From: Paracoccaceae bacterium
GTDB lineage: Bacteria > Pseudomonadota > Alphaproteobacteria > Rhodobacterales > Rhodobacteraceae
Reading direction: 5' to 3'
Assembly (NCBI GenBank): GCA_003511785.1
Contig: DOIS01000373.1
Location: forward strand, 1 to 5,475
DNA length: 5,475 nt
Below, in pieces: positions 1 through 5,475 of the stretch. The notes under the pieces were generated by a model that saw only the letters and a list, made by a program, of their open reading frames with translations, was not told the origin of the DNA and searched no databases. The number at the start of each line of letters is the position of its first letter. Positions within the stretch are counted from its first letter, which is position 1. A program made the translations under genes and the position numbers.

Positions 1-1
1 C

Positions 2-259
2 CATATCGAGCTGATCAAGCCCGCCGCTGAATGGCTGGCCGAGCGAGGCTATGACGACAAGATGGGCGCGCGTCCGCTGGGCCGCGTGATCCAGGAGCAC
101 ATCAAGAAGCCGCTGGCGGAAGAGCTGCTCTTCGGCAAGCTCTCCAAGGGCGGCGTGGTCAAGGTCGGCGTCAAGGACGGGGAACTGGAGTTGCGCATAG
201 ATGGGCCGGGCAACCCGCGCCTGTCCGGCGACAAGCCGCCGCTCCTGACCGCCGAGTGA
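2..259 (+). CDS. clpA: ATP-dependent Clp protease ATP-binding subunit ClpA, C-terminal end (5' truncated by window)
   Basis: This is the last 85 residues of ClpA, the cytoplasmic AAA+ unfoldase that feeds substrates, including N-degron proteins delivered by ClpS, into the ClpP protease. The reading frame is open from base 2 and ends in TGA at 257-259. It contains the C-terminal D2 small domain: an ERGYD segment, then GARPL (fragment residues 22-26) with the sensor-2 arginine, then a RVIQ...IKKPLAEELLFG stretch. This closely resembles the end of E. coli ClpA (ERGYD, GARPM, RVIQ, KKPLA, ELLFG), recalled from memory. The tail after LLFG is short and ends KPPLLTAE; tails vary among ClpA proteins. 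The ATPase motifs and N-domain lie outside the window. ClpB, ClpC and ClpX are less likely because of the KKPLA...ELLFG match. The next gene starts on this stop codon, so the two are probably co-transcribed. Confidence 0.95.
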   Translation, partial: HIELIKPAAEWLAERGYDDKMGARPLGRVIQEHIKKPLAEELLFGKLSKGGVVKVGVKDGELELRIDGPGNPRLSGDKPPLLTAE

Positions 260-1227
260 TGCGCGCGGCGGCGCTGACCGCCTGTCTTTCGCTCGCCATG
301 GCCCCGGCCTTGGCGGGTGATTTCAGTTTGGGCCTTCCGATCGACTGCGAGATCGGGACCACCTGCCGCATCCAGCAATACGTGGATCGCGATCCCGGGC
401 CGGGGTATACCGACTTCGCCTGCGGCCGGCTGAGTTATGACGGCCACAAGGGCACCGATTTCGCCCTGCCCACCCTCCAGGACATAGAGCGCGGGGTCGC
501 CGTGCTGGCATCCGCCGATGGCGTGGTGGCCGGGCGCCGCGACGGCATGGCCGACACCTACTACACCGACGCGCAGGCCGAGGCGCTCGACGGACGCGAC
601 TGCGGCAACGGTGTGCTGTTGCGCCACGAGGACGGTTGGGAGACCCAGTATTGCCATCTGCGGCAGGGTTCGGTCCGGGTGCAGACCGGGGACCGGGTCG
701 CCCGCGGGGACATTCTGGGACTTGTGGGCCTCAGCGGGCGCACGCAGTTTCCGCATGTCCATCTTTCGGTGCGCCGTGGCGGGGCCGTGATCGACCCGTT
801 TGCGCCCGACAGGCTCGAGGGCTGCGGCGATGCGGGCGCCACCCTCTGGGACGCCGAGATCGCGACCGATCCCGGCGGGCTGATCCTGGCGGGCTTCGCG
901 CCCGGCATCCCCGAATACGACGCGGTGCGCGCGGGCGAGGCCAGGCACGACACACTGCCCACGACGGCACCGGGGCTGGTGCTGTTCGCCCATGCCTTCG
1001 GTGGCCGCGACGGAGACCGCATCGCGCTGCGGATCACCGACCCCGACGGCGACACGGTCTTCGACGACACACAGGTGCTGGAAAAGGACCAGGCGCTTCT
1101 GTTCCGGGCGGGTGGCAAACGGTTGCGGGGGGCGGGCTGGACGCCGGGTCTCTATACCGGAACGGCCCGGATGACCCGCAACGGCACGCTGCTCGGCACC
1201 CGCACGGCCACGGTCGAGATCGACTGA
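259..1227 (+). CDS. Secreted M23 (LytM-type) zinc metallopeptidase
   Basis: A 322-residue periplasmic peptidase, predicted to cleave peptide cross-links or stem peptides of peptidoglycan. Residues 1-19 form a Sec signal peptide ending ALA, with likely cleavage before G20. The M23 core spans roughly residues 58-185. Zinc ligands are H63 and D67 (HKGTD) and H168 of PHVH; the catalytic histidines are H133 (YCHL) and H166. All are present, so the enzyme should be active, unlike degenerate LytM factors such as EnvC or NlpD. About 20 extra residues (94-115) sit between two core strands where simple M23 domains have a short turn. Residues about 205-322 are a strand-rich C-terminal domain I cannot name. 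The mature protein has six cysteines (30, 36, 55, 115, 132, 189), which could form disulfides. The start ATG shares its A with the clpA stop (TGATG); an in-frame GTG at 256 is an alternative. No clear Shine-Dalgarno precedes it, so translation is probably coupled to clpA. The exact substrate is unknown. Confidence 0.9.
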   Translation: MRAAALTACLSLAMAPALAGDFSLGLPIDCEIGTTCRIQQYVDRDPGPGYTDFACGRLSYDGHKGTDFALPTLQDIERGVAVLASADGVVAGRRDGMADTYYTDAQAEALDGRDCGNGVLLRHEDGWETQYCHLRQGSVRVQTGDRVARGDILGLVGLSGRTQFPHVHLSVRRGGAVIDPFAPDRLEGCGDAGATLWDAEIATDPGGLILAGFAPGIPEYDAVRAGEARHDTLPTTAPGLVLFAHAFGGRDGDRIALRITDPDGDTVFDDTQVLEKDQALLFRAGGKRLRGAGWTPGLYTGTARMTRNGTLLGTRTATVEID

Positions 1228-1262
1228 CCTGCGACACCGCCTACCCCTGTACCGCGCGAAGA

Positions 1263-1276
1263 GCGCCGTGGGGCGC
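1263..1276. terminator. Short GC hairpin between convergent genes (weak terminator candidate)
   Basis: The 60-base gap between the two convergent stop codons (1228-1287) contains GCGCC-GTGG-GGCGC, a perfect 5-bp stem with a 4-base loop. It could help end transcription from both sides, but neither strand has a T run after the stem, so it is not a standard intrinsic terminator. A 7-base direct repeat (GCGCGAA at 1254-1260 and 1273-1279) also lies here. In DNA this GC-rich such a stem can arise by chance. Nothing else is visible in the gap. Confidence 0.25.
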
Positions 1277-1287
1277 GAACAAGCAGC

Positions 1288-3891
1288 CTATTTCTCGGTC
1301 AGCTTCAACTCGATCCGCCGGTTCTGCGCCCGTGCCTCGGCCGTGTCGGCGGTATTGACCGGCTGGTATTCCCCGAACCCGGCCGCCACCAGCCGGTCGG
1401 GCGGAATCCTCAGGCTGTCGGTCATGTAGCGCACCACCGACAGCGCGCGGCCCTGGCTCAGTTCCCAGTTGTCGTCGTATTTCGGATGACCCAGCAGCGG
1501 GCTGTCGTCGGTATGCCCGTCCACCCGGATCACCCAGTTCAACTCCTCGGGGATGTCCTGCGCCACGCCGCGCAGGATGCGCGCCACCTTGGCAATCTCT
1601 GCCCGGCCTTCGGGCGACAGCTCGGCGCTGCCCGGCGCGAACAGCACCTCCGAGGAGAACACGAAGCGGTCGCCCTCGATCCGCACCCCCTCCTGGTTGC
1701 CCAGCAGGTCGCGCAACCGGCCGAAGAACTCCGACCGATAGCGTTCCAGATCCTGTTTCAACCGCTCGGCCTCCTCGGCCCGGGCGCGGGCCTCCGCCTC
1801 CAGACGCTTGCGCTCGGCCTCTTCCAGCAAACGCCGCTTGCGTTCTTCCGAGGCGGCGCGCGCCAGCGCCGCGTTCAGGTCCGAACCCAGGTTCTGCAAC
1901 TCGATCTGCTGCGCCGCGTCGCGTTCCTCGTAATCGTCGAGCAGCGCCTGGAGATTGCCCAGTTGCGTGCGCAGCTGCGCCACCTGCTGGTTGAGAAGCG
2001 CGGTCTCGCGCTGCGCGTCCTCGGAGATCGCCTCCTGCTCGGCCAGGCTCGCGCGCGCACGGGCCAGGAGCACCTCGCGCTGTTCGGCCAGGCTCATCGC
2101 CTCGGCGGCCTCGCGCTGCGCGGCCTCCTGCGCGGCCAGCGCGGCCATCATCCGGCGGCGCAGATCGTCCGTATCGGCGGCGGCGGCCTGCGCGGCCTCC
2201 AGCTTTTCCAGCGCCGCCAGCAGCCGCTCCTCGACCGAGGCGCGGTCCTCGGCGGTCGAGGCGGCGGCGCGGCGGGCCGCGACGAGATCCGAACGCGCGG
2301 TCTCCAGTTCCGCCTCCAGCGCGGCCTCGCGGCGGGCAGCGGCGGTGCGCTGATCGGCCAGTTCCGCGCGCAGCGCCGCCAGCGCCGCGTCGCTCTCGGC
2401 GCGCAGACTGGCCAGCGCCGCCTCCAACTCGTCGCGGGCCTGGGCATATTCGGCCTTGAGCGCGGCCAGCTCGGCCTCGTGATCGCGCCCGGCCTCGACC
2501 GCGCGGGCCTGCGCCTCGGCCAGCTGGCGTTCCAGCGCGGCCACCGCGTCGGCGTGCTCGGCCTGCATCCGCGTCAGCTCATCCTCGAACTCCGATCGCA
2601 TCTCGACATTCTGCGAGCGCAGTCCTGCCAGCTCGGCCTCGAGCGCGCGCAACGTATCCGCATGGGCCGCGCGCAGCCGGGCCAACTCGTCCTCGTATTC
2701 GGAGGTCAGCTCCACCGCCTGCGCGCGCAGCCCGGCGATCTGCGCCTCCAACCGGCTGCGCTCTTCCGCCACGTCGGCCCGGACCTGCGCCAACTCCTCC
2801 TCCAGTGCCTCCCGCGCCTCCGTCGCCTCGCTGCGCGCCCGCTCCAACTCAGCCTCAAGCGCATTCACGGTCAGTTCGCTTTCCGATTGCGCCACCTCCA
2901 TCTGCGACAGCACGCGGGTGAGCCGCTCGGCCAGTTCGTCGCGCTCCTGCAGTTGCGCCTGGGCCTCGCCCACCTGTGCCAGCGCGTCGGCCAGTTTTTC
3001 GTCCAACTCGTCGCGCGCGGCCTCGGCAGCGGCCAGAAGCGTCAAGGTATCCTCCGCCTCCTGGCGCTGACGCTCCAGTGCCATGGTCATCGCGGTGAGT
3101 TCCGCGTCAGCCTCTTCCAACCGCTCGCGCAGCGCCTCGGCCGCCGCCGCCTCGGCCAGCCGGGCCGCCTCTTCCTCGCTCAACTCGGCCTGCAAATCCT
3201 CGACCTGCGCGGTGAGCGCCGCGCGGCGGTCCGCGCTCTGGGCCGCCTCACGTTCCAGGTCGGCGATCATCGCCTCCAACGCCTCGCGCCGCGCGGCGGC
3301 CAGGCGTGCGGCCTCGGTCTGCGCGTCGATCTCGTCGCGGCTGCGCGCCAGCGCGGCGTTCAGCGCCTCCTGTTCCGAGAGCAGCTCCTCCCGCTCGGCC
3401 CGCAAGGCGGCGCGGTCGTCCTCCAGCGATGCCACCCGGTCGCGCGCCGCGTCGCGGTCGGCCAGCAGCGTGGCGACCTGGGCCTCGAACTCGGTGATCC
3501 GCGCCTCCGCCGCCTCCAGCGCGCCGGCCTGGCGGTCGCGGTCGGCGGTCAGCGCGGCGATGGTCTGGTTTTGCCGCTCGATCCGGTCGCGGGCCGCGTC
3601 CAGATCGGCCTCGGTGTCGTTCAATGTCGAGTTCAGCGCCCCCATCCGCGCCTCGAGCTGGCGCGCGCGCCGCTCTTCCAGCCCCAGCGCGCGGGCCAGG
3701 GCCGAAACTTCGGCCGAAAGCGCGTCAAGCTCGGACTCCTGCCCCGAGATGGTCTCGCTCAACACGAACTGCACCACCATGAAGATGGTCAGCACGAACA
3801 TCAGCACCATCAGAAGTCCGGTCATCGCGTCCACGAAACCGGGCCAGATCGACCCCTGAAAGCGTTGGCCCGTGCGCCGCAACAGAGCCAT
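1288..3891 (-). CDS. MotB/ZorB-like membrane protein with giant coiled coil and C-terminal OmpA-like peptidoglycan-binding domain
   Basis: An 867-residue protein, about three times the length of an ordinary MotB. Residues 1-14 are basic and cytoplasmic. One membrane helix follows (about 22-45), opened by the MotB-type motif WPGFVDAMTG; D21 matches the ion-binding aspartate of MotB, TolR and ZorB. Residues about 50-728 are Ala/Glu/Arg/Leu-rich coiled coil with no proline at all (none from 18 to 752) and no cysteine. It includes six 36-residue repeats (345-560) and a charged KRR/EAER stretch (680-715) like the TolA helical domain. Residues about 735-867 are an OmpA/MotB C-terminal domain: VLFAPGSAELSPEG, DGHTDDSPL, WELSQGRALSVVRYM, GFGEYQP and a final NRRIEL, the usual peptidoglycan-contact motifs. 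It starts 3 bases after the stop of the channel gene, with AGGGGGA upstream, so the two are surely one operon and likely one complex. Rhodobacteraceae annotations often call such proteins peptidoglycan-binding or OmpA family (from memory). The physiological role is not established by the sequence. Confidence 0.9.
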   Translation of the reverse strand: MALLRRTGQRFQGSIWPGFVDAMTGLLMVLMFVLTIFMVVQFVLSETISGQESELDALSAEVSALARALGLEERRARQLEARMGALNSTLNDTEADLDAARDRIERQNQTIAALTADRDRQAGALEAAEARITEFEAQVATLLADRDAARDRVASLEDDRAALRAEREELLSEQEALNAALARSRDEIDAQTEAARLAAARREALEAMIADLEREAAQSADRRAALTAQVEDLQAELSEEEAARLAEAAAAEALRERLEEADAELTAMTMALERQRQEAEDTLTLLAAAEAARDELDEKLADALAQVGEAQAQLQERDELAERLTRVLSQMEVAQSESELTVNALEAELERARSEATEAREALEEELAQVRADVAEERSRLEAQIAGLRAQAVELTSEYEDELARLRAAHADTLRALEAELAGLRSQNVEMRSEFEDELTRMQAEHADAVAALERQLAEAQARAVEAGRDHEAELAALKAEYAQARDELEAALASLRAESDAALAALRAELADQRTAAARREAALEAELETARSDLVAARRAAASTAEDRASVEERLLAALEKLEAAQAAAADTDDLRRRMMAALAAQEAAQREAAEAMSLAEQREVLLARARASLAEQEAISEDAQRETALLNQQVAQLRTQLGNLQALLDDYEERDAAQQIELQNLGSDLNAALARAASEERKRRLLEEAERKRLEAEARARAEEAERLKQDLERYRSEFFGRLRDLLGNQEGVRIEGDRFVFSSEVLFAPGSAELSPEGRAEIAKVARILRGVAQDIPEELNWVIRVDGHTDDSPLLGHPKYDDNWELSQGRALSVVRYMTDSLRIPPDRLVAAGFGEYQPVNTADTAEARAQNRRIELKLTEK
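2212..2859 (-). repeat. Six tandem 36-residue (108-bp) repeats in the coiled coil
   Basis: Within the MotB-like protein, residues 345-560 divide into six consecutive units of exactly 36 residues, each opening with Leu-Glu (L345, L381, L417, L453, L489, L525); a seventh Leu-Glu at 561 starts a unit that soon loses similarity. Units 2 and 3 are closest (22 of 36 identical by hand count), sharing an LEA..AGLR start, an E(Y/F)EDEL middle and an HAD near the end. Others keep mainly the LEA start and the hydrophobic spacing. In unit 3 the core residues are spaced 4-3-4-3-4-4-3-4-3-4, five heptads plus one extra residue, so each unit contains a stutter. The divergence suggests old duplications within the gene. 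Unit boundaries on DNA, from the first unit: 2752-2859, 2644-2751, 2536-2643, 2428-2535, 2320-2427, 2212-2319. Confidence 0.8.
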
Positions 3892-3894
3892 GGG

Positions 3895-5121
3895 TCAGCC
3901 GTCCCCCTGGGCGTCCGGCGGTCCCCCCGGCGCGGTGCCGCGCGCGGCGCGGACCTTGCGCGGGTTGCCGCGCGGCTGGTTCAGGCTGCGCACCAGCATC
4001 TCGATGTCCTTGCGCAGCGCGAACATGCTCTCCTGGCGACCGGCCGAGATCTCCTCTAGGATGCGCAGCATCTGCACGTCGATCGAGCGCAGGCGCATCC
4101 GGCTCTCGGCGTCGATGCCGCTTTCGGCCGAGCCCTGCGCGCGCAGCGTCTCGATCAGCTGTTGCTGCCCCATCGCCACCCGGTCCAGCGCCGCGGCGGT
4201 GTCGGCCTCGCGGTCCTGGCGCGCGTTCATCTCGGAAATCGTGTCGATCAGCGCGCCCATCTTCTCGTCCACCGCCGCCCGGCTTTCGTCCGAGCGCGTG
4301 AACATCACCTGGAGCGCCTCCATCTGCTCGGCCATGTGGTCGAGCACGCCGGACATGGCCGAGGTCTCGGGCGCGGCGTCGTCGCCCGAGGAAAAGCCCA
4401 GCCGCGTGATCGAAGAAAGCCATTCCTCAAGCTCGCGGTAGAAGCGGTTCTGCCCGTGCCCGGCGAAAAGCTCCAGCAAGCCGACGACGAGCGACCCCGC
4501 AAGGCCCAAGAGCGAAGAGGCGAAGGCCACGCCCATGCCGCCCAGTTGCGCCTCAAGCCCGGTCATCAGCCGGTTGAACACGGCGATGCCCTCCTCGCCC
4601 TCCTGCGGGGCGAGGCTGCGGATCGTGTCCACCACCGCCGGCACCGTCGTCGCCAGGCCATAGAACGTGCCCAGAAGGCCCAGGAAGATCAGCAGGTTGA
4701 CGATATAGCGCGTGATCTCGCGCACCTCGTCGATGCGGGTGGCCACCGAGTCGAGGATCGACCGGGTCGAGGTCGAGCTGAGCTGCATCCGCGTCCCGCG
4801 CGTGCGCAGAAGCTGTGCCAGCGGCTTGAGCAGCTGCGGCGCGTCCGCCTCGGCGCCGCCCTCGGCCCCGCTGGCAAAACGCTCGATCCAGTTCACCGAG
4901 ACGATCAGCTGGATCACCTGATAGAAGCAGGCCAGCACACCGCCCACGAAGACCAGCCCGATGAAGCCGTTGAGATAGGGGTTCGCCTCGAACACCGGCA
5001 GCACCTGCGGCAGCGCCAGGAAAGCCCCGAACAGCGCAAGGCCCAGCGCCACGACCATGAAGAAGACCTGGCGCACGGGTTGCGAGAATTGCGGTCTGAG
5101 TTCGCGGTCGCGTTGCGCCAT
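3895..5121 (-). CDS. MotA/TolQ/ExbB-family ion channel subunit (ZorA-like)
   Basis: A 408-residue inner-membrane protein, the channel partner of the downstream MotB-like gene. Four membrane helices are visible: about 17-42, 51-75, 138-160 and 195-219. The third holds the family motif LGLLGTFYGLATT (147-159) and the fourth GMGVAFASSLLGLAGS (195-210), with the small polar residues (T152, T158, T159, S202, S203) that line the ion path in relatives. Topology by family: both ends cytoplasmic, a cytoplasmic loop at 76-137 and a periplasmic loop near 161-194. Residues 220-380 form a long charged helical cytoplasmic tail, absent from TolQ/ExbB and reminiscent of the ZorA tail but shorter. The last 28 residues are Pro/Gly/Arg-rich and probably disordered. 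The frame is open back to 5364, but that extension overlaps the chaC-like gene, is Arg-rich and lacks family character. The ATG at 5121 has an AGGA upstream and gives a normal N-terminus. In relatives five such subunits surround two B subunits; expected here but not shown. Confidence 0.9.
   Translation of the reverse strand: MAQRDRELRPQFSQPVRQVFFMVVALGLALFGAFLALPQVLPVFEANPYLNGFIGLVFVGGVLACFYQVIQLIVSVNWIERFASGAEGGAEADAPQLLKPLAQLLRTRGTRMQLSSTSTRSILDSVATRIDEVREITRYIVNLLIFLGLLGTFYGLATTVPAVVDTIRSLAPQEGEEGIAVFNRLMTGLEAQLGGMGVAFASSLLGLAGSLVVGLLELFAGHGQNRFYRELEEWLSSITRLGFSSGDDAAPETSAMSGVLDHMAEQMEALQVMFTRSDESRAAVDEKMGALIDTISEMNARQDREADTAAALDRVAMGQQQLIETLRAQGSAESGIDAESRMRLRSIDVQMLRILEEISAGRQESMFALRKDIEMLVRSLNQPRGNPRKVRAARGTAPGGPPDAQGDG
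3902..3908 (-). promoter_or_regulatory. Ribosome binding site of the MotB-like gene
   Basis: On the minus strand AGGGGGA lies 10 bases before the ATG at 3891, inside the last codons of the channel gene. Together with the 3-base gap between stop and start, it supports this start and suggests translational coupling that would keep the two subunits in proportion. Confidence 0.6.
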
Positions 5122-5132
5122 GAGCCTGTCGT

Positions 5133-5136
5133 TCCT
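5133..5136 (-). promoter_or_regulatory. Ribosome binding site deciding the start of the channel gene
   Basis: AGGA on the minus strand lies 11 bases before the ATG at 5121, rather far; a second, partial CAGG lies 2 bases before the ATG. The site supports the 5121 start over the longer open frame reaching 5364. Confidence 0.4.
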
Positions 5137-5158
5137 GCGGGGGCCTGTTCTTTGGGCG

Positions 5159-5188
5159 AATCTACAGAAAAACCGCCCGAGAGGCCAA
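5159..5188 (-). promoter_or_regulatory. Possible sigma-70 type promoter for the channel operon
   Basis: The 71-base gap between the chaC-like gene and the channel gene holds TTGGCC (5188-5183) and TAGATT (5164-5159) on the minus strand, 18 bases apart and each matching 4 of 6 consensus bases. The intervening T run (5172-5168) is the most AT-rich part of the region. The inverted repeat GGGCG/CGCCC (5154-5158 and 5174-5178, 15-base loop) overlaps the -10 candidate and could be an operator, or chance. If this promoter is not real, the channel pair would depend on transcription from chaC or beyond. Confidence 0.2.
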
Positions 5189-5192
5189 GGGT

Positions 5193-5474
5193 TTATGCCA
5201 GAAGCGCGCGCACCCGCGCGGCCAGCCAGTCGAGATCGGGATCGCCCAGCCCGATCTCGGTCAGATGTCGGGCGGTGTTCCAGAGATATTCCGAGTTGGG
5301 CCCTCGTCCCCCGGTGGCCCGGGCGATGATCCGGGCCTGTTCCTCGAGATGCAGCCCGCCGCAATACTGGTCATGCCCGGGGTCGATCACGTAGGTCACG
5401 GCGCGCACCGTCTCGCCGCTGGCGTCGATCATCACGTCGAGATCGCGCTCGACATAGGCCGAGGAAATCAGCTC
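5193..5474 (-). CDS. chaC: ChaC-like gamma-glutamylcyclotransferase, C-terminal end (5' truncated by window)
   Basis: The last 93 residues of a ChaC-family enzyme, which in characterised members releases 5-oxoproline from glutathione in the cytoplasm, leaving Cys-Gly. The frame is open from the right edge and ends in TAA at 5195-5193. Recognisable features are a V.Y.(I/A)DP..(D/H).QY segment (fragment residues 26-37), GGL.LEEQARIIARA.G (39-55), and the family signature GPNSEYLWNT (58-67), followed by a helical end. The first full codon in the window is Glu, in ELISSAY; by recalled alignment with REMITGCY of E. coli ChaC it is the probable catalytic glutamate, so the active site straddles the window edge. 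The N-terminal substrate-binding part cannot be seen. It is read in the same direction as the channel pair, 71 bases upstream, so read-through is possible. The family call is firm; specificity for glutathione is inferred. Confidence 0.85.
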   Translation of the reverse strand, partial: ELISSAYVERDLDVMIDASGETVRAVTYVIDPGHDQYCGGLHLEEQARIIARATGGRGPNSEYLWNTARHLTEIGLGDPDLDWLAARVRALLA

Positions 5475-5475
5475 G

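Noticed and set aside
274..285. A lipobox (Leu-Thr-Ala-Cys, residues 6-9) in the M23 signal peptide
   Set aside because: It lies too close to the N-terminus, before the hydrophobic core. The ALA-GD site at residues 17-21 is a normal signal peptidase I cleavage site.
49..993. A 314-codon open frame on the minus strand opposite clpA and the M23 gene
   Set aside because: It is codon-register antisense of the M23 gene. It has no family motif, and the plus strand carries complete catalytic motifs.
3083..3859. A 258-codon Ser/Arg/Ala-rich open frame on the plus strand
   Set aside because: It is a low-complexity shadow of the coiled-coil gene in another frame, without a plausible start context or domain.
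1486..4059. An 857-codon open frame on the plus strand, antisense to the MotB-like gene
   Set aside because: It is in exact codon register with the minus-strand gene, so GAG reads as CTC and GCC as GGC. It stays open because TTA, CTA and TCA codons are avoided in this GC-rich gene. The product is Leu/Gln/Arg-rich with no recognisable domain.
1288..5121. A complete Zorya anti-phage system
   Set aside because: Only A- and B-like subunits are present. The flanking genes are a peptidase, clpA and chaC, not ZorC, ZorD or ZorE, and the coiled coil is on the wrong subunit for canonical Zorya.
1288..5121. Flagellar motor genes motA and motB
   Set aside because: No flagellar genes are nearby, the channel protein has TolQ/ZorA-like motifs and a long tail, and the B subunit is about three times the usual MotB length.
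5122..5364. An 81-codon N-terminal extension of the channel protein
   Set aside because: It would overlap most of the ChaC end in another frame, is Arg/Gly-rich like out-of-frame GC-rich sequence, and precedes a good ATG with a nearby Shine-Dalgarno.

Overview
The window looks like chromosomal DNA from an alphaproteobacterium, most likely the Rhodobacteraceae/roseobacter group. The evidence is high GC with strong G/C at third codon positions, a ClpA C-terminus followed directly by a periplasmic M23 peptidase, and a MotA/TolQ-like plus OmpA-domain gene pair. I recall this neighbourhood from that group but could not check it. I see no phage, insertion sequence, tRNA, rRNA or CRISPR signal. Five genes fill nearly everything: two are cut by the window edges and three are complete.

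Left part, plus strand: the last 85 codons of clpA (AAA+ unfoldase of the ClpAP protease) run to 259. A complete secreted M23 (LytM-type) metallopeptidase gene starts on the stop codon of clpA and ends at 1227. A 60-base gap with one short hairpin then separates it from genes converging from the right.

Right part, minus strand, read from right to left: the C-terminal end of a ChaC-like gamma-glutamylcyclotransferase (5474 to 5193), a 71-base gap with a weak promoter candidate, a four-helix MotA/TolQ/ExbB-type channel subunit (5121 to 3895), and, 3 bases on, a very large MotB-like partner of 867 residues (3891 to 1288). The partner has one membrane helix with the conserved ion-carrying aspartate, about 680 residues of proline-free coiled coil, and a C-terminal OmpA-like peptidoglycan-binding domain.

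The channel pair is the most interesting element. It has the parts of an ion-driven stator or force generator (MotAB, TolQR, ExbBD and ZorAB are relatives), but a giant rod lies between the membrane anchor and the peptidoglycan anchor. Part of that rod is built from six tandem 36-residue units. By topology the rod is periplasmic, yet if straight it would be far longer than the periplasm is deep. I infer a role in cell-envelope mechanics or maintenance, loosely like a TolR-TolA-Pal chain in one polypeptide. The facing M23 peptidase acts in the same compartment. A defence role by analogy with Zorya is possible, but no ZorC, ZorD or ZorE-like gene is visible here.
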